From Salvelinus alpinus (lineage: Eukaryota > Chordata > Actinopteri > Salmoniformes > Salmonidae), in contig NC_092122.1 in NCBI RefSeq assembly GCF_045679555.1, forward strand, positions 10,225,602 to 10,289,601: a DNA stretch of 64,000 nucleotides, read 5' to 3'. The notes beneath the pieces were generated by a model. It searched no databases and was not told where the DNA came from. It saw nothing but the letters and a program-made list of their open reading frames with translations. The translations under genes and the position numbers were made by a program. Below, one piece after another: positions 1 to 11,564 of the stretch (its first letter is position 1; each line of letters begins with the position of its first letter).

Positions 1-150
1 GTCTGAGTGTTGGTGTGCCCTTGGCTATCCATAAATTCAAAATACAAGAAAATGGTGCCATCTGGTTTGCTTAAGATAAGTCATTTGAAATTATTTATAC
101 TTTTACTTTTGATACTTAAGTAGGCCTATATATATTTTTTAATTACTCAA
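1..150 (-). repeat. Fragment of a hAT-like miniature element
   Basis: The window opens inside a copy, in opposite orientation, of the repeat seen at 45123-45545. Shared features are the text 'atggtgccatctggtttgct' and the run 'acttttacttttgatactta'. Only one end lies in the window, so its limits are approximate. Confidence 0.5.
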
Positions 151-193
151 TCTACTTAGGCTAAGGGAATTCATTCTCATTTTGAGTCTGTGT

Positions 194-667
194 CTGTTGA
201 TCTCTGTCCCCTAATAGTTTATTCAGTTATTAGACTATATCTGTTGATCTCTGTCCCCTTATAGTTTATTCAGTTATTAGACTATATCTGTTGATCTCTG
301 TCCCCTTATAGTTTATTCAGTTATTAGACTATATCTGTTGATCTCTGTCCCCTTATAGTTTATTCAGTTATTAGACTATATCTGTTGATCTCTGTCCCCT
401 AATAGTTTATTCAGTTATTAGACTATATCTGTTGATCTCTGTCCCCTAATAGTTTATTCAGTTATTAGACTATATCTGTTGATCTCTGTCCCCTAATCGT
501 TTATTCAGTTATTAGACTATATCTGTTGATCTCTGTCCCCTAATAGTTTATTCAGTTATTAGACTATATCTGTTGATCTCTGTCCCCTAATCGTTTATTC
601 AGTTATTAGACTATATCTGTTGATCTCTGTCCCCTAATCGTTTATTCAGTTATTAGACTATATCTGT
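194..667. repeat. 47-bp minisatellite, about ten copies
   Basis: A 47-bp unit beginning 'ctgttgatctctgtcccct' is repeated head to tail about ten times with almost no divergence. The main variation is a short run that reads 'taatag', 'ttatag' or 'taatcg'. It lies about 750 bp upstream of the phyh start codon. Confidence 0.95.
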
Positions 668-894
668 TTCCATGTTTTGTACATTTGTCACAAAGATGCT
701 CTGTCTTATTTTATTCTCTCATGTCTTGTGGGTTTATGCGGATGGTTGCCATCTGACGGGATTGAGGGGTGGTATTTATTGTTTTGTGTCTAATTATTTG
801 TTTGCTTGTTTGTTGTTGTTGTTGTTGTTGTTCACCATGACTGAAATGAGCTCTGAGGCCAGGGTGAAATGAGGGAAAGCTTCCATTCAATGAA

Positions 895-1043
<149 letters not shown>

Positions 1044-1045
1044 TG

Positions 1046-1232
1046 TTACTATCCTTGTGGGGACCAAAAGGGTTAGGGTTACAATTAGGGTTAGCATTAG
1101 GGTTATGGGTTAGGTTTAGGGGGTTTTAGGGTTAAGGTAAGGGTTAAGGTGAAGGTTAGGTTAACGGTTAGGTGTAAGGGAAAATAGGATATTGAATGGG
1201 ACCAAATTGTTTTTACCACACAAGAATAGTAA
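1046..1232. repeat. Inverted-repeat element with telomere-like interior
   Basis: The left end reads 'ttactatccttgtggggacc'. The right end, reverse-complemented, begins 'ttactattcttgtgtggtaa', so the ends form an imperfect inverted repeat. Between them (about 1068-1180) is degenerate TTAGGG-type sequence, with 'ggttagggtt', 'attagggtta', 'gggttaggttt' and 'agggttaagg'. It ends about 185 bp before the phyh ATG. No coding capacity is seen. Confidence 0.6.
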
Positions 1233-1415
1233 AACAAACGTGCATGTGTGCGCGTGTGTGCGCGCGCGCGTGTGTCAATGTCACTCTCACTTGTGGACTT
1301 CGACCTAGTCGGAGAGTAGCCTACAGCAGCAGCATACTGTAGGTCTACATAACAGTGGGCATATGACTGTCTGCGCATCGAAGGGAATACAGAATAAAAC
1401 ATATATTCTTGCAAA

Positions 1416-4400
1416 ATGTCTCGAGCGGCAGACAGACTGAAAGTGGTCGTGAATCATCTGGATCGACCATCTTCTTTTGTTGTATCCTTTTCAACTGTCT
1501 TACTGTAAATGTTGTGTGTTTCTCCATGGCTGCGCGGTGGTGGAATTTCTGACCGACTTTCAAGGACTGTGCGTCGGCACAGCTTCGCAGGACAGGCCGG
1601 GGCATGAGTAAATTGTCCGGGCCTTTTCAGAGCGAACTGAACATTGGGAGTGGAACTATAACATTGCAAAATGTATTTATTTTCTGTGAATGTGTTTATT
1701 TATCCATATAAGACTACACTATCTTATAGGCTATGTATGCGTAAAAGTCGCGCTTGTAACTATTAGGCTATAGGTATTCACAATTGAATTTCTTCTTATA
1801 ATTAACGGTATGACATAGCTTGCATAAATGTGTAATAGCTACAAATAACTATTTTGTTATAAGACATCATTCATGTATGGCCTTAATTCATTGCATAAAG
1901 CAAGCATCTACCTCTGGCCAAAACGTTACCTACTATCAACCACAAGCACTGAGGTAAGTGACACATCAATCTCCTATTTGGGCTGTTTTTGACTATGTCA
2001 ATGGCCTTATATCAGGACCGTCTAAAAGTACAGGTACTGACCCTTGCCCTAATTACTGTGTACATTACGCAATGCTGAGATCATCTAGCTCAGTAGTTAA
2101 TTCAACTTTTAGTTACCATCACTCTGTATCTTAACACATTGTAACACAGGCACAGTCTAATAAGCGTTTATCACACTGTCAGGCACAGAGTCTAATAAGC
2201 GTTTATCACACTGTCAGGCACAGAGTCTAATAAGCGTTTATCACACTGTCAGGCACAGAGTCTAATAAGCGTTTATCACACTGTCAGGCACAGAGTCTAA
2301 TAAGCGTTTATCACACTGTCAGGCACAGTCTAATAAGCGTTTATCACACTGTCAGGCACAGAGTCTAATAAGCGTTTATCACACTGTCAGGCACAGAGTC
2401 TAATAAGCGTTTATTACACTGTCAGGCACAGAGTCTAATAAGCGTTTATCACACTGTCAGGCACAGAGTCTAATAAGCGTTTATCACACTGTCAGGCACA
2501 GAGTCTAATAAGCGTTTATCACACTGTCAGGCACAGAGTCTAATAAGCGTTTATTACACTGTCAGGCACAGAGTCTAATAAGCGTTTATCACACTGTCAG
2601 GCACAGAGTCTAATAAGCGTTTATCACACTGTCAGGCACAGAGTCTAATAAGCGTTTATCACACTGTCAGGCACAGAGTCTAATAAGCGTTTATCACACT
2701 GTCAGGCACAGAGTCTAATAAGCGTTTATCACACTGTCAGGCACAGAGTCTAATAAGCGTTTATCACACTGTCAGGCACAGAGTCTAATAAGCGTTTATC
2801 ACACTGTCAGGCACAGTCTAATAAGCGTTTATCACACTGTCAGGCACAGAGTCTAATAAGCGTTTATCACACTGTCAGGCACAGAGTCTAATAAGCGTTT
2901 ATTACACTGTCAGGCACAGAGTCTAATAAGCGTTTATCACACTGTCAGGCACAGAGTCTAATAAGCGTTTATCACACTGTCAGGCACAGAGTCTAATAAG
3001 CGTTTATCACACTGTCAGGCACAGAGTCTAATAAGCGTTTATTACACTGTCAGGCACAGAGTCTAATAAGCGTTTATCACACTGTCAGGCACAGAGTCTA
3101 ATAAGCGTTTATCACACTGTCAGGCACAGAGTCTAATAAGCGTTTATTACACTGTCAGGTACAGAGTCTAATAAGCGTTTATCACACTGTCAGGCACAGA
3201 GTCTAATAAGCGTTTATTACACTGTCAGGCACAGAGTCTAATAAGCGTTTATCACACTGTCAGGCACAGAGTCTAATAAGCGTTTATCACACTGTCAGGC
3301 ACAGAGTCTAATAAGCGTTTATCACACTGTCAGGCACAGAGTCTAATAAGCGTTTATCACACTGTCAGGCACAGTCTAATAAGCGTTTATCACACTGTCA
3401 GGCACAGAGTCTAATAAGCGTTTATCACACTGTCAGGCACAGAGTCTAATAAGCGTTTATCACACTGTCAGGCACAGAGTCTAATAAGCGTTTATCACAC
3501 TGTCAGGCACAGTCTAATAAGCGTTTATCACACTGTCAGGCACAGAGTCTAATAAGCGTTTATCACACTGTCAGGCACAGAGTCTAATAAGCGTTTATCA
3601 CACTGTCAGGCACAGAGTCTAATAAGCGTTTATCACACTGTCAGGCACAGAGTCTAATAAGCGTTTATCACACTGTCAGGCACAGAGTCTAATAAGCGTT
3701 TATCACACTGTCAGGCACAGAGTCTAATAAGCGTTTATTACACTGTCTCGCACAGAGTCTAATAAGCGTTTATTACACTGTCAGGCACAGAGTCTAATAA
3801 GCGTTTATTACACTGTCAGGCACAGAGTCTAATAAGCGTTTATTACACTGTCAGGCACAGAGTCTAATAAGCGTTTATCACACTGTCAGGCACAGAGTCT
3901 AATAAGCGTTTATTACACTGTCAGGCACAGAGTCTAATAAGCGTTTATTACACTGTCAGGCACAGAGTCTAATAAGCGTTTATCACACTGTCAGGCACAG
4001 AGTCTAATAAGCGTTTATTACACTGTCAGGCACAGAGTCTAATAAGCGTTTATTACACTGTCAGGCACAGAGTCTAATAAGCGTTTATCACACTGTCAGG
4101 CACAGAGTCTAATAAGCGTTTATTACACTGTCAGGCACAGAGTCTAATAAGCGTTTATTACACTGTCAGGCACAGAGTCTAATAAGCGTTTATCACACTG
4201 TCAGGCACAGAGTCTAATAAGCGTTTATTACACTGTCAGGCACAGAGTCTAATAAGCGTTTATTACACTGTCAGGCACAGAGTCTAATAAGCGTTTATCA
4301 CACTGTCAGGCACAGAGTCTAATAAGCGTTTATTACACTGTCAGGCACAGAGTCTAATAAGCGTTTATCACACTGTCAGGCACAGAGTCTAATAAGCGTT

Positions 4401-5522
4401 TATCACACTGTCAGGCACAGAGTCTTATAAGCGTTTATTACACTGTCAGGCACAGAGTCTAATAAGCGTTTATTACACTGTCAGGCACAGAGTCTAATAA
4501 GCGTTTATCACACTGTCAGGCACAGAGTCTAATAAGCGTTTATTACACTGTCAGGCACAGAGTCTAATAAGCGTTTATCACACTGTCAGGCACAGAGTCT
4601 AATATGCGTTTATCACACTGTCAGGCACAGAGTCTAATAAGCGTTTATCACACTGTCAGGCACAGAGTCTAATAAGCGTTTATCACACTGTCAGGCACAG
4701 AGTCTAATAAGCGTTTATTACACTGTCAGGCACAGAGTCTAATAAGCGTTTATTACACTGTCAGGCACAGAGTCTAATAAGCGTTTATTACACTGTCAGG
4801 CACAGAGTCTAATAAGCGTTTATCACACTGTCAGGCACAGAGTCTAATAAGCGTTTATTACACTGTCAGGCACAGAGTCTAATAAGCGTTTATTACACTG
4901 TCAGGCACAGAGTCTAATAAGCGTTTATCACACTGTCAGGCACAGAGTCTAATAAGCGTTTATTACACTGTCAGGCACAGAGTCTAATAAGCGTTTATTA
5001 CACTGTCAGGTACAGAGTCTAATAAGCGTTTATTACACTGTCAGGCACAGAGTCTAATAAGCGTTTATCACACTGTCATTCACTTGCTGTATCCAGGTAT
5101 TCCTTTGACAATGATCTGCTGAGCACTGAGCAGAGAATCTCCTATGAGGAGGATGGGTTCCTCCTTATCAAGGGCCTGGTGTCTGGGGAGGACATTGACA
5201 GATTCAGGTAAGACCACAACACCATGAGAGAGACAACAGAAAGGTCTCAGCGGTTACTGAAAGGATAACACTAGATAAACAAAAAACAGGCGCCTAACGT
5301 AAGAATGTGCAACGATGAAAGTACAAAAAGACCACAGAAGAGAAGAATGCCTGAAGATCACTTGACTTGACTGTCTCCACCAGCGCTTCAATGTGTCCCC
5401 TGTCTTTGACCTCACATGCAGCATGGTTCACCAGCAGAACACTAGAACACTGCTCCTCTGTACCAGAGACACATGGCTTTACCAGCTGGGCTTAATTAGT
5501 GATGCTACACTGAACAAGGACT

Positions 5523-5560
<38 letters not shown>

Positions 5561-7453
5561 CAGGGCGGCGTTTGAGCGGATATGCCGTCGGGAGGTGCAG
5601 GTCCCGGGGCTGGTGGTGATGAGGGACGTGTCCATCGCCAAGTCAGAGTTCGTCCCTGACCAGAAGGCCATCTCCAAGCTGCAGGACTTCCAGGAAGAGC
5701 CTGAGTTATTCCGCTACTGTAGCCTGCCTCAGGTACACACACTGCATGGACACACACACATAGACCCACACACGTGGACTGCATCAAGATCTCATAGTTT
5801 CCCATCGAAATTCGACGTCTTTTGGATGAACATCTATTTTTGCTAGAGCATTGGGAACTGCCGTAACGCAGTGGTCTGGGCAGAGCGCTTCGTCTCCGCG
5901 CATCACGAGTTCGTGCCAGGCAATCGTTTTTATTACATTTTTTGGTGAGCGCCGAGGAAGGCATAGATATCCACGTTCTCAGGACCTTTTCAAACGTCCG
6001 AAATCAAAGTCTATTTCTAGTGATCAGGCTGACACGGACGCATTCATGCACACACACACACACACACTCTCAAGCGCACACACAAGCTCAGAACACACAC
6101 GTTCTTCTTACAGTCTTTCTTTCCTTTTTTTCTTATTTTTTTCCACATCTAGTTTTTATTATTTCACTTGTCTTTGTCTTTCTCAGATCCTGAATTATGT
6201 GGAGTGTTTCACTGGTCCCAACATCATGGCCATGCACACCATGCTGATCAACAAGCCCCCAGACACAGGTACAGAACAGTGTGACCCTTATCTAACCTCT
6301 AACCTCTAACCCCTGACCCTCAACCCCTAACACTGACCCTTATCCAGAAAGACACACATAGACACACCTTCTAGAGCAGGGGTGAGCAATTCCAGTCCTC
6401 GAGGGCATGACTGGTGTCACCGTTCTGCCCCAGCTAACACACCTGACTCCAATCACCTAATCATGATCTTCAGTTTAGAATGCAATTTGATGAATCAGCT
6501 GTGTTTGCTAGGGATGCAGAAAAAGTGTGACACCAATCAGGCACTCGAGGACTGGAGTTGCCCACCGCTGTTCTAGAGAGTGAAAACAGAGAGCCTGTCT
6601 ATGTAATGTATGTTTATTTGTGTGTGTGATCTATCTCAGGTAATAAGACATCTCGCCACCCCATGCACCAGGACCTGCATTATTTTCCATTCCGTCCGGC
6701 GGACCGTATTGTGTGTTCCTGGACCGCCATGGAGAAGGTTCACCGCCAGAACGGCTGTCTGGTGGTCCTTCCTGGTTCTCACCACGGCACCCTCAAAGAA
6801 CACGACTACCCAGAGTGGGAGGTGATACACACACACACACACCTGCATCCTCAACAAGCACGACTACCCCCACTAGATCTTGTGACATCACTTCCCTTTC
6901 CTCTTCCTCAGGGCGGGGTCAATAAGATGTACCACGGTATCCGTGACCACGACCCCAATCATCCCAGGGTGCACCTGGAGATGGAGAAAGGAGACACAGT
7001 GTTCTTCCACCCTCTATTGATCCATGGATCTGGAATGAACCAGACGCAGGGCTTCCGCAAGGTATCACACTCAACACTGAAAAACACTCTGGAAGCCATA
7101 GATACCTAACCATTCTAGGATCCCGAAATCATGGAAGTGTGTGTGTGTGTGTAGGCCATCTCCTGCCACTATGCCAGTGCTGACTCCTATTACATTGACG
7201 TGAGGGGAACCACCCAGGAGAACATAGGCCAGGAGGTGAAAGAGATCGCAGCCAGGAAATATGCTGTTAATGACGTCACATTTGAGGTACATCACATCTC
7301 TGCAGTAGTGATACAGTATACATCAAACACATTCATTGTTAATAAACTGTGGGTAACAGTGTGCTGTGTGTAACACTGTCTGTTTTGTGTGTGGTATAGG
7401 ATACCTGGGCTGTAAGGGGCCGTCTGGTGCAAGGGGATAGGACCAATCTGTGA
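1416..7453 (+). CDS. phyh: Phytanoyl-CoA 2-hydroxylase, peroxisomal
   Basis: Catalyses 2-hydroxylation of phytanoyl-CoA, the first step of peroxisomal alpha-oxidation, using Fe(II) and 2-oxoglutarate. Coding exons are 1416-1481, 1901-1953, 5097-5207, 5564-5732, 6187-6268, 6640-6821, 6912-7061, 7155-7286 and 7400-7453. They join in frame to 332 residues; human PHYH has 338. The N-terminus carries the peroxisomal import signal RLKVVVNHL, which fits the PTS2 pattern R-L-x5-H-L. The H-x-D iron-binding motif is in [13 protein letters not shown]; the distal His and the 2-oxoglutarate Arg lie in [19 protein letters not shown]. The protein ends GDRTNL, close to human GERTNL. Exons 1 and 2 are the least certain because they are short and were placed by homology. 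Intron 2 (3.1 kb) is nearly all minisatellite. AATAAA signals lie at 8427 and 8807. No lesions were seen. Confidence 0.95.
2147..5078. repeat. 35-bp minisatellite filling phyh intron 2, about 84 copies
   Basis: The 35-bp unit consists of 'caggcacagagtctaataag' followed by 'cgtttatcacactgt'. About five units are 33 bp because they lack one 'ag'. A C/T difference ('tatcacac' or 'tattacac') marks two unit types. The left part is mostly the C type; the right part is rich in the T type. The array stops 18 bp before the acceptor of phyh exon 3. Confidence 0.97.
5524..5560. repeat. (GT)n tract next to phyh exon 4 acceptor
   Basis: About 18 GT dinucleotides run directly into 'ggcag', the acceptor of phyh exon 4 at 5564. 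The polypyrimidine tract of this splice site is therefore poor, being replaced by the GT repeat. Confidence 0.9.
5850..5960 (+). repeat. Possible tRNA-derived SINE head in phyh intron 4
   Basis: The text 'acgcagtggtctgggcagag' followed about 30 bp later by 'cgagttcgtgcc' resembles the A and B boxes of a tRNA-derived SINE. No flanking duplication was found, so this is tentative. Confidence 0.3.
6377..6570. mobile_element. hAT-type miniature element with perfect 8-bp duplication
   Basis: The element begins CAGGGGTGAGCAATTCCAGT and ends with the inverted match ACTGGAGTTGCCCACCGCTG. It is flanked on both sides by the identical 8-mer TTCTAGAG (6369-6376 and 6571-6578), as expected for hAT transposition. 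It is 194 bp with no coding capacity and lies in phyh intron 5. Confidence 0.9.
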
Positions 7454-7624
7454 GAGAGCCCGCCCACCACAGTGTGACGGTCACTCACCACTAACAACCG
7501 GCCAATCAAAGGAGATTGAAAAAGTTGTCTAATCCACCAGCCAATAAGATGAGACTCATTGACGGGAGTAATTTATTCGTTGGGCAAGAGTGAGTGTCCA
7601 AGAGTCCATTCAGGGCTGTTTGCC

Positions 7625-8340
7625 GGGTGTGTTTAACATATTTGATTTGATTTTGATTTGATTTTGATCTCTTTTAGTCCCCATTTGGACTAATCTTCCA
7701 AGAGTCCTTAAACATTAAAATACAATTTATAATACGAACACATTTTCACATATTACACACTATTACAAACATACATAATATACTAACATAATGAACCAAT
7801 AAATACTCAATCTAAAAAATATTGATTCTTCATCTACTATAGTCCCACAATATTTCTATGTATTATATTTAAATCATTTTAAAATAATTTAAATAGTTTA
7901 AATTTATATATTAGATTAGTTATTTGAGATGACCATGATAAGCAGTTGTCTAGCTGCACTCCCAATAGTTTGGTTTCTGCCACTTCTTCAATTTGTACTC
8001 CTCCCATACTTAATTGTATCCCATGCTGTTTTGGCCTTTTCCTAGTGGAATAGACCAACATAACTTTGTTTTTTTGGTGTTTAAAACAAGTTTGTTTTGG
8101 AAAACTTACTCCCTGATATTCTCCAAATCTCCTTGTAAAGCTTGCTGCATAAATTGTAGTATCGTCTGCAAATATAGTAGCTTGAGTTTCAGCTAAGGCA
8201 TAGGGAAGGTAATTGGTATATATTAAATAAAGAAGTGGCCCAAGGCAGCTGCCCTGCGGTATTCCACAGTTTAACACATGAGGGGAATAAAATGAACCAT
8301 TGATATAGGTGGACTGTTTCCTGTCAGTTAGATATGACTG
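7625..8340 (-). mobile_element. 5'-truncated L2/CR1-like LINE relic
   Basis: On the minus strand, 8277-7879 encodes a reverse transcriptase piece with GIPQGSCLGPLL and the catalytic FADDTTIYAA, followed by the C-terminal part ending near KFKLFKLF. The 3' end at about 7625-7680 is a short tandem tail of the type (ATCAAA)n, common in L2-like LINEs. The endonuclease and N-terminal half are absent. It sits in the 3' flank of phyh and might be part of a long 3'UTR if the polyA signal at 8427 or 8807 is used. Confidence 0.75.
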
Positions 8341-9456
8341 TATATTATATATAATATATATATTAAACTAAAGGGATGTTAATTGCACAGTTAAGCATTG
8401 ATTGAAGTGACTATCTTCTGCCTGACAATAAAGCACTTACTGTGTGGTGGACTGGAGTGAGAGGAGCAGAGGTAGAATGTGAGAGAGAGAGAGAGCGTGA
8501 TAGACTAGGAGAAAGAGAGTGTGTACGAGAGGTGAGTGGATGAAGGTGAATAGGAGGCTATTTCTGTTATGAATATGAGCATGTTTTAGTACAGTTTGGA
8601 AACCAGGTACTCAGGGTGTCGCTTTGTAGACCAGTCCGCCATGAAATACCAGTAACCTTGATGCCTTAATATAACAGAATCCTAGGTGTATTTTACATCA
8701 CCGCCTTAACAATCAAATCTAGGCTGCTTTTAATGAGTTTGTAATGAGTACTTTGTTTGTGAATTAGTTTATGTGATTTCCTTTCATTATTGTTGATGTA
8801 ACTGACAATAAACGGACTCAGAATCAATTGCTTCATTCTCTTTATCATCTGTTCCTTGGAGTTCTAGTGAGGATGGTGAGACACTCTCTTGGTTTCCTCA
8901 CTCCTTTGTGCCACATCCCAGACACACACACACACACCACCTCGGAGACCATTCTTGATCCCCTAAATCTGACGTGTTTAACCTAAACCCCCTCGACCCA
9001 ATCTGCTTTCCAGACACACTCCCAGCCAGCTCCTCCCCCCAGCCCCAGGCCTCATGAATATTCAGCAGCGAAAGCGCTGTGAAATCTCCATCACCGTGGA
9101 GACACGTGCAATCCCAGTGTCCCGCCTTGTCCCAGATCCAGACATAGTGTTGGGGGGAGGTAGAGTTCTTAGAATGGTGTGGGGGAGGGGGGATCAGGGA
9201 TAGGGGGATGAGACTGATGGGATCAGGGATAGGGGGAAGAGAAAGAGCATTACAATTAAGATGAATAGCGTCCAATTTCCATATACAGCACCAGTCTGGA
9301 TACCTGGCAAGTGATATATAAATCCTGTGTGTGAAGGAAAGAGAGTTCCTGTGTGTGAGGAAGCGTTTGCCCTGTGTTTTCAAATGGAGGCTGAGATGTT
9401 TCCTGACTTGGGCTGATGCCTCTCCTGTGGAACCAAAGAAAACACCTGAGGACTGC

Positions 9457-9459
<3 letters not shown>
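8341..9459. other. Intergenic, no gene seen
   Basis: Contains two AATAAA motifs (8427-8432 and 8807-8812) that could end phyh transcripts. The rest shows simple purine-rich and pyrimidine-rich stretches but no conserved coding pattern. Confidence 0.5.
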
Positions 9460-9547
<88 letters not shown>

Positions 9548-9560
9548 ACACACACACACA
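9460..9560. repeat. (GT)n microsatellite with CA tail
   Basis: About 45 GT dinucleotides switch to a short (CA)n run at about 9547, giving a small inverted repeat. Confidence 0.95.
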
Positions 9561-10260
9561 GTCTCTTAGACACTCATTCACTCAGAAAAACAAAAGCCAA
9601 GGACAGACTCCTCTGCTCAGTTTCCTACTTCAGTCTTAACATTGCCTTCTCTTCTTGATTTTTCCAATACATAGACACCTGCATGTGTTTATGTAAATGC
9701 ATAAACAGTCCTCAAGGTGGCGTCCTCGAGTTGCTGCATTATAGTAAACTGCATGATGTCTTTTGCAGTATTTGTGGAGGTGGTCTGGCTGTTTGTCATT
9801 ATTGTGGCTACATAGATACTGAAGGTAGATTCCTTTTAGAGGAATTAAGAAAAACATCTGAACTTCACCTTGAAGCTTGAATGTGAAACAGTAAAAGTTA
9901 TTCAGCTCTCAGGGCCCTCAGGTCCTCAAAAAGTTATACAGCTGCACCATTGAGAGCATCTTGACTGGCTGCATCACCACTTGCCCATATGGAAAAGATA
10001 TAGAATAATTTAACGAGATTCTTATATGTTCTAGTCAGTAATACACAATACACAAACAAGACTCATAGAATATTCTTGTAATATCTCACTTATATGGGTG
10101 GTTAACATTTAGACAACAGAAATGTTGCATGTATTATATTTAAAAAACATACAAGAGACATGTAAGCTAAGCCTTGTAAGATCTCACATATATGGGACAT
10201 ACACATTTCAAAGCACTTGTATAACACTGTCTGACGTCATTGACGCATGCAATGTGACAC
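9561..10260. other. Intergenic, no gene seen
   Basis: AT-rich sequence with short open frames that show no recognisable domain and no splice pattern. Two similar phrases, 'cttgtaatatctcact' near 10074 and 'cttgtaagatctcaca' near 10174, may be remnants of a local duplication. Confidence 0.4.
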
Positions 10261-10267
10261 TTGTTGA

Positions 10268-10680
10268 AAAGGAGGAGAGGAGGAGGAGAGGGGGAGGAGA
10301 GGAGAGAAGAAGAGGAAGAGGAGAGAAGGAGGACAGGAGGAGGAGAGAGGAGGACATGAGGAGAGAAGGAGGAGGAGGAGGAGGAGGAGGAGGAGGAGGA
10401 GGAGGAGGAGGAGGAGGAGGAGGAGGAGGAGGAGGAGAGAAGACAAGAGGAGGAAGAAGATAGAAGGCGGGCAGGAGGAGGAGAGGAGAGGAGAAACAGT
10501 GGAGGAAGAGGAGAGAAGGACAGGAGGAGAGGAGGAGGACGTGGAGGAGGAGCAGGAGGAGGAGAGAAGAGGAGGAGGAGAGAAGAAGGATGGGAAGGAT
10601 GAGGATGAGGAGGAGGAGAGGAGAGAAGACGAGGAGGAGGAAGAGGAGGAGAGGGAGAAGAGGAGGAAGAGGAGGGGGGG
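10268..10680. repeat. 410-bp polypurine (GGA/GA) tract
   Basis: Almost pure purine on the plus strand, with a perfect (GGA)n core at about 10370-10436 and degenerate GGAGA/GGAAGA around it. Proline-, leucine- or glutamate-rich open frames here are repeat artefacts. Confidence 0.95.
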
Positions 10681-10689
10681 GTAACTTTA

Positions 10690-11564
10690 ATAGCAGCAGT
10701 GAATCTATTTCGTTATTAAGTGGAGATATCTCAACAATCATTCTCACGACAGCACATTGGTACAGTAGTAGTCAGTGACAAATATCAAAGTTAAGCAGTT
10801 CAGGGCTTGGTAAAAACCCTGGACTGGAGACTGAAGGGATAGCTGTAGATAGATCAGCTGTCCAGTAGGAGGTGCTGCACAGCCCTAACCATGGAAACTC
10901 ACACCTGAAAAATGTACATCCAAATATTATATTTCTCTCATAGTAATTGTCATGTTTTTTTATATGCTGACTTGTGAAACCTACAAGGAAAGCATTTATT
11001 TTGTAGAGGTTAGATTCTCAGAACATACACTTTTCTTACAATATTCATAGATGACTCATGTGTATGTCACATAACACATATACAAATACACCACCGACAT
11101 GTAAGGAAAAACCTACAAAATCTTACAAGACCCTTATTAGATGACTTATTATGTTTTTGAACAAATAATCTTCTTCTGCCATACAAGAATCGTATTTAAT
11201 TTTCATGATTATTTTCACCAGTTGTTTACGAAGCATGTGACAAATAACATTTCATTTGAGTTTGTCTGCTTGCCAATCACAGACACACACAGGTATGTGT
11301 CAGTGTGTGTGTGTATATGTTTATGTCTATGAGAAAGGTAAAACAAAAACACTCACCTTGCATCACACTCACCGCAAGGTTCACAAACCATCACACACCT
11401 AGGGTGAAAGGTCGTAAACCAGGTCTGGAAAAAAGGAAACTAGACCATAAACATCTTGACAGGGAAGGAACTACCCTTACTGATGCTAAAGTTACATTCC
11501 GATATTTTTTCAGACTTACCATTTGTGTGTGAATAAGTTGTGTGAGTTCATATGAGGGTAATGT
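10690..11564. other. Intergenic, no gene seen
   Basis: AT-rich sequence with several 'cttacaa'/'cttacaag' phrases. No open frame with a recognisable domain. Confidence 0.4.

Noticed and set aside
1060-1180. Chromosome-end or fusion site from telomere-like sequence
   Set aside because: The repeats are degenerate, short and bounded by inverted ends, and synteny is undisturbed around them.
2147-5078. Regularly spaced repeats resembling a CRISPR array
   Set aside because: There are no unique spacers; the units are contiguous. This is a eukaryotic minisatellite.
10122-10747. Open frames rich in Glu/Arg/Gly, Leu or Pro
   Set aside because: These are translations of the polypurine tract; no domain or splice pattern supports a gene.
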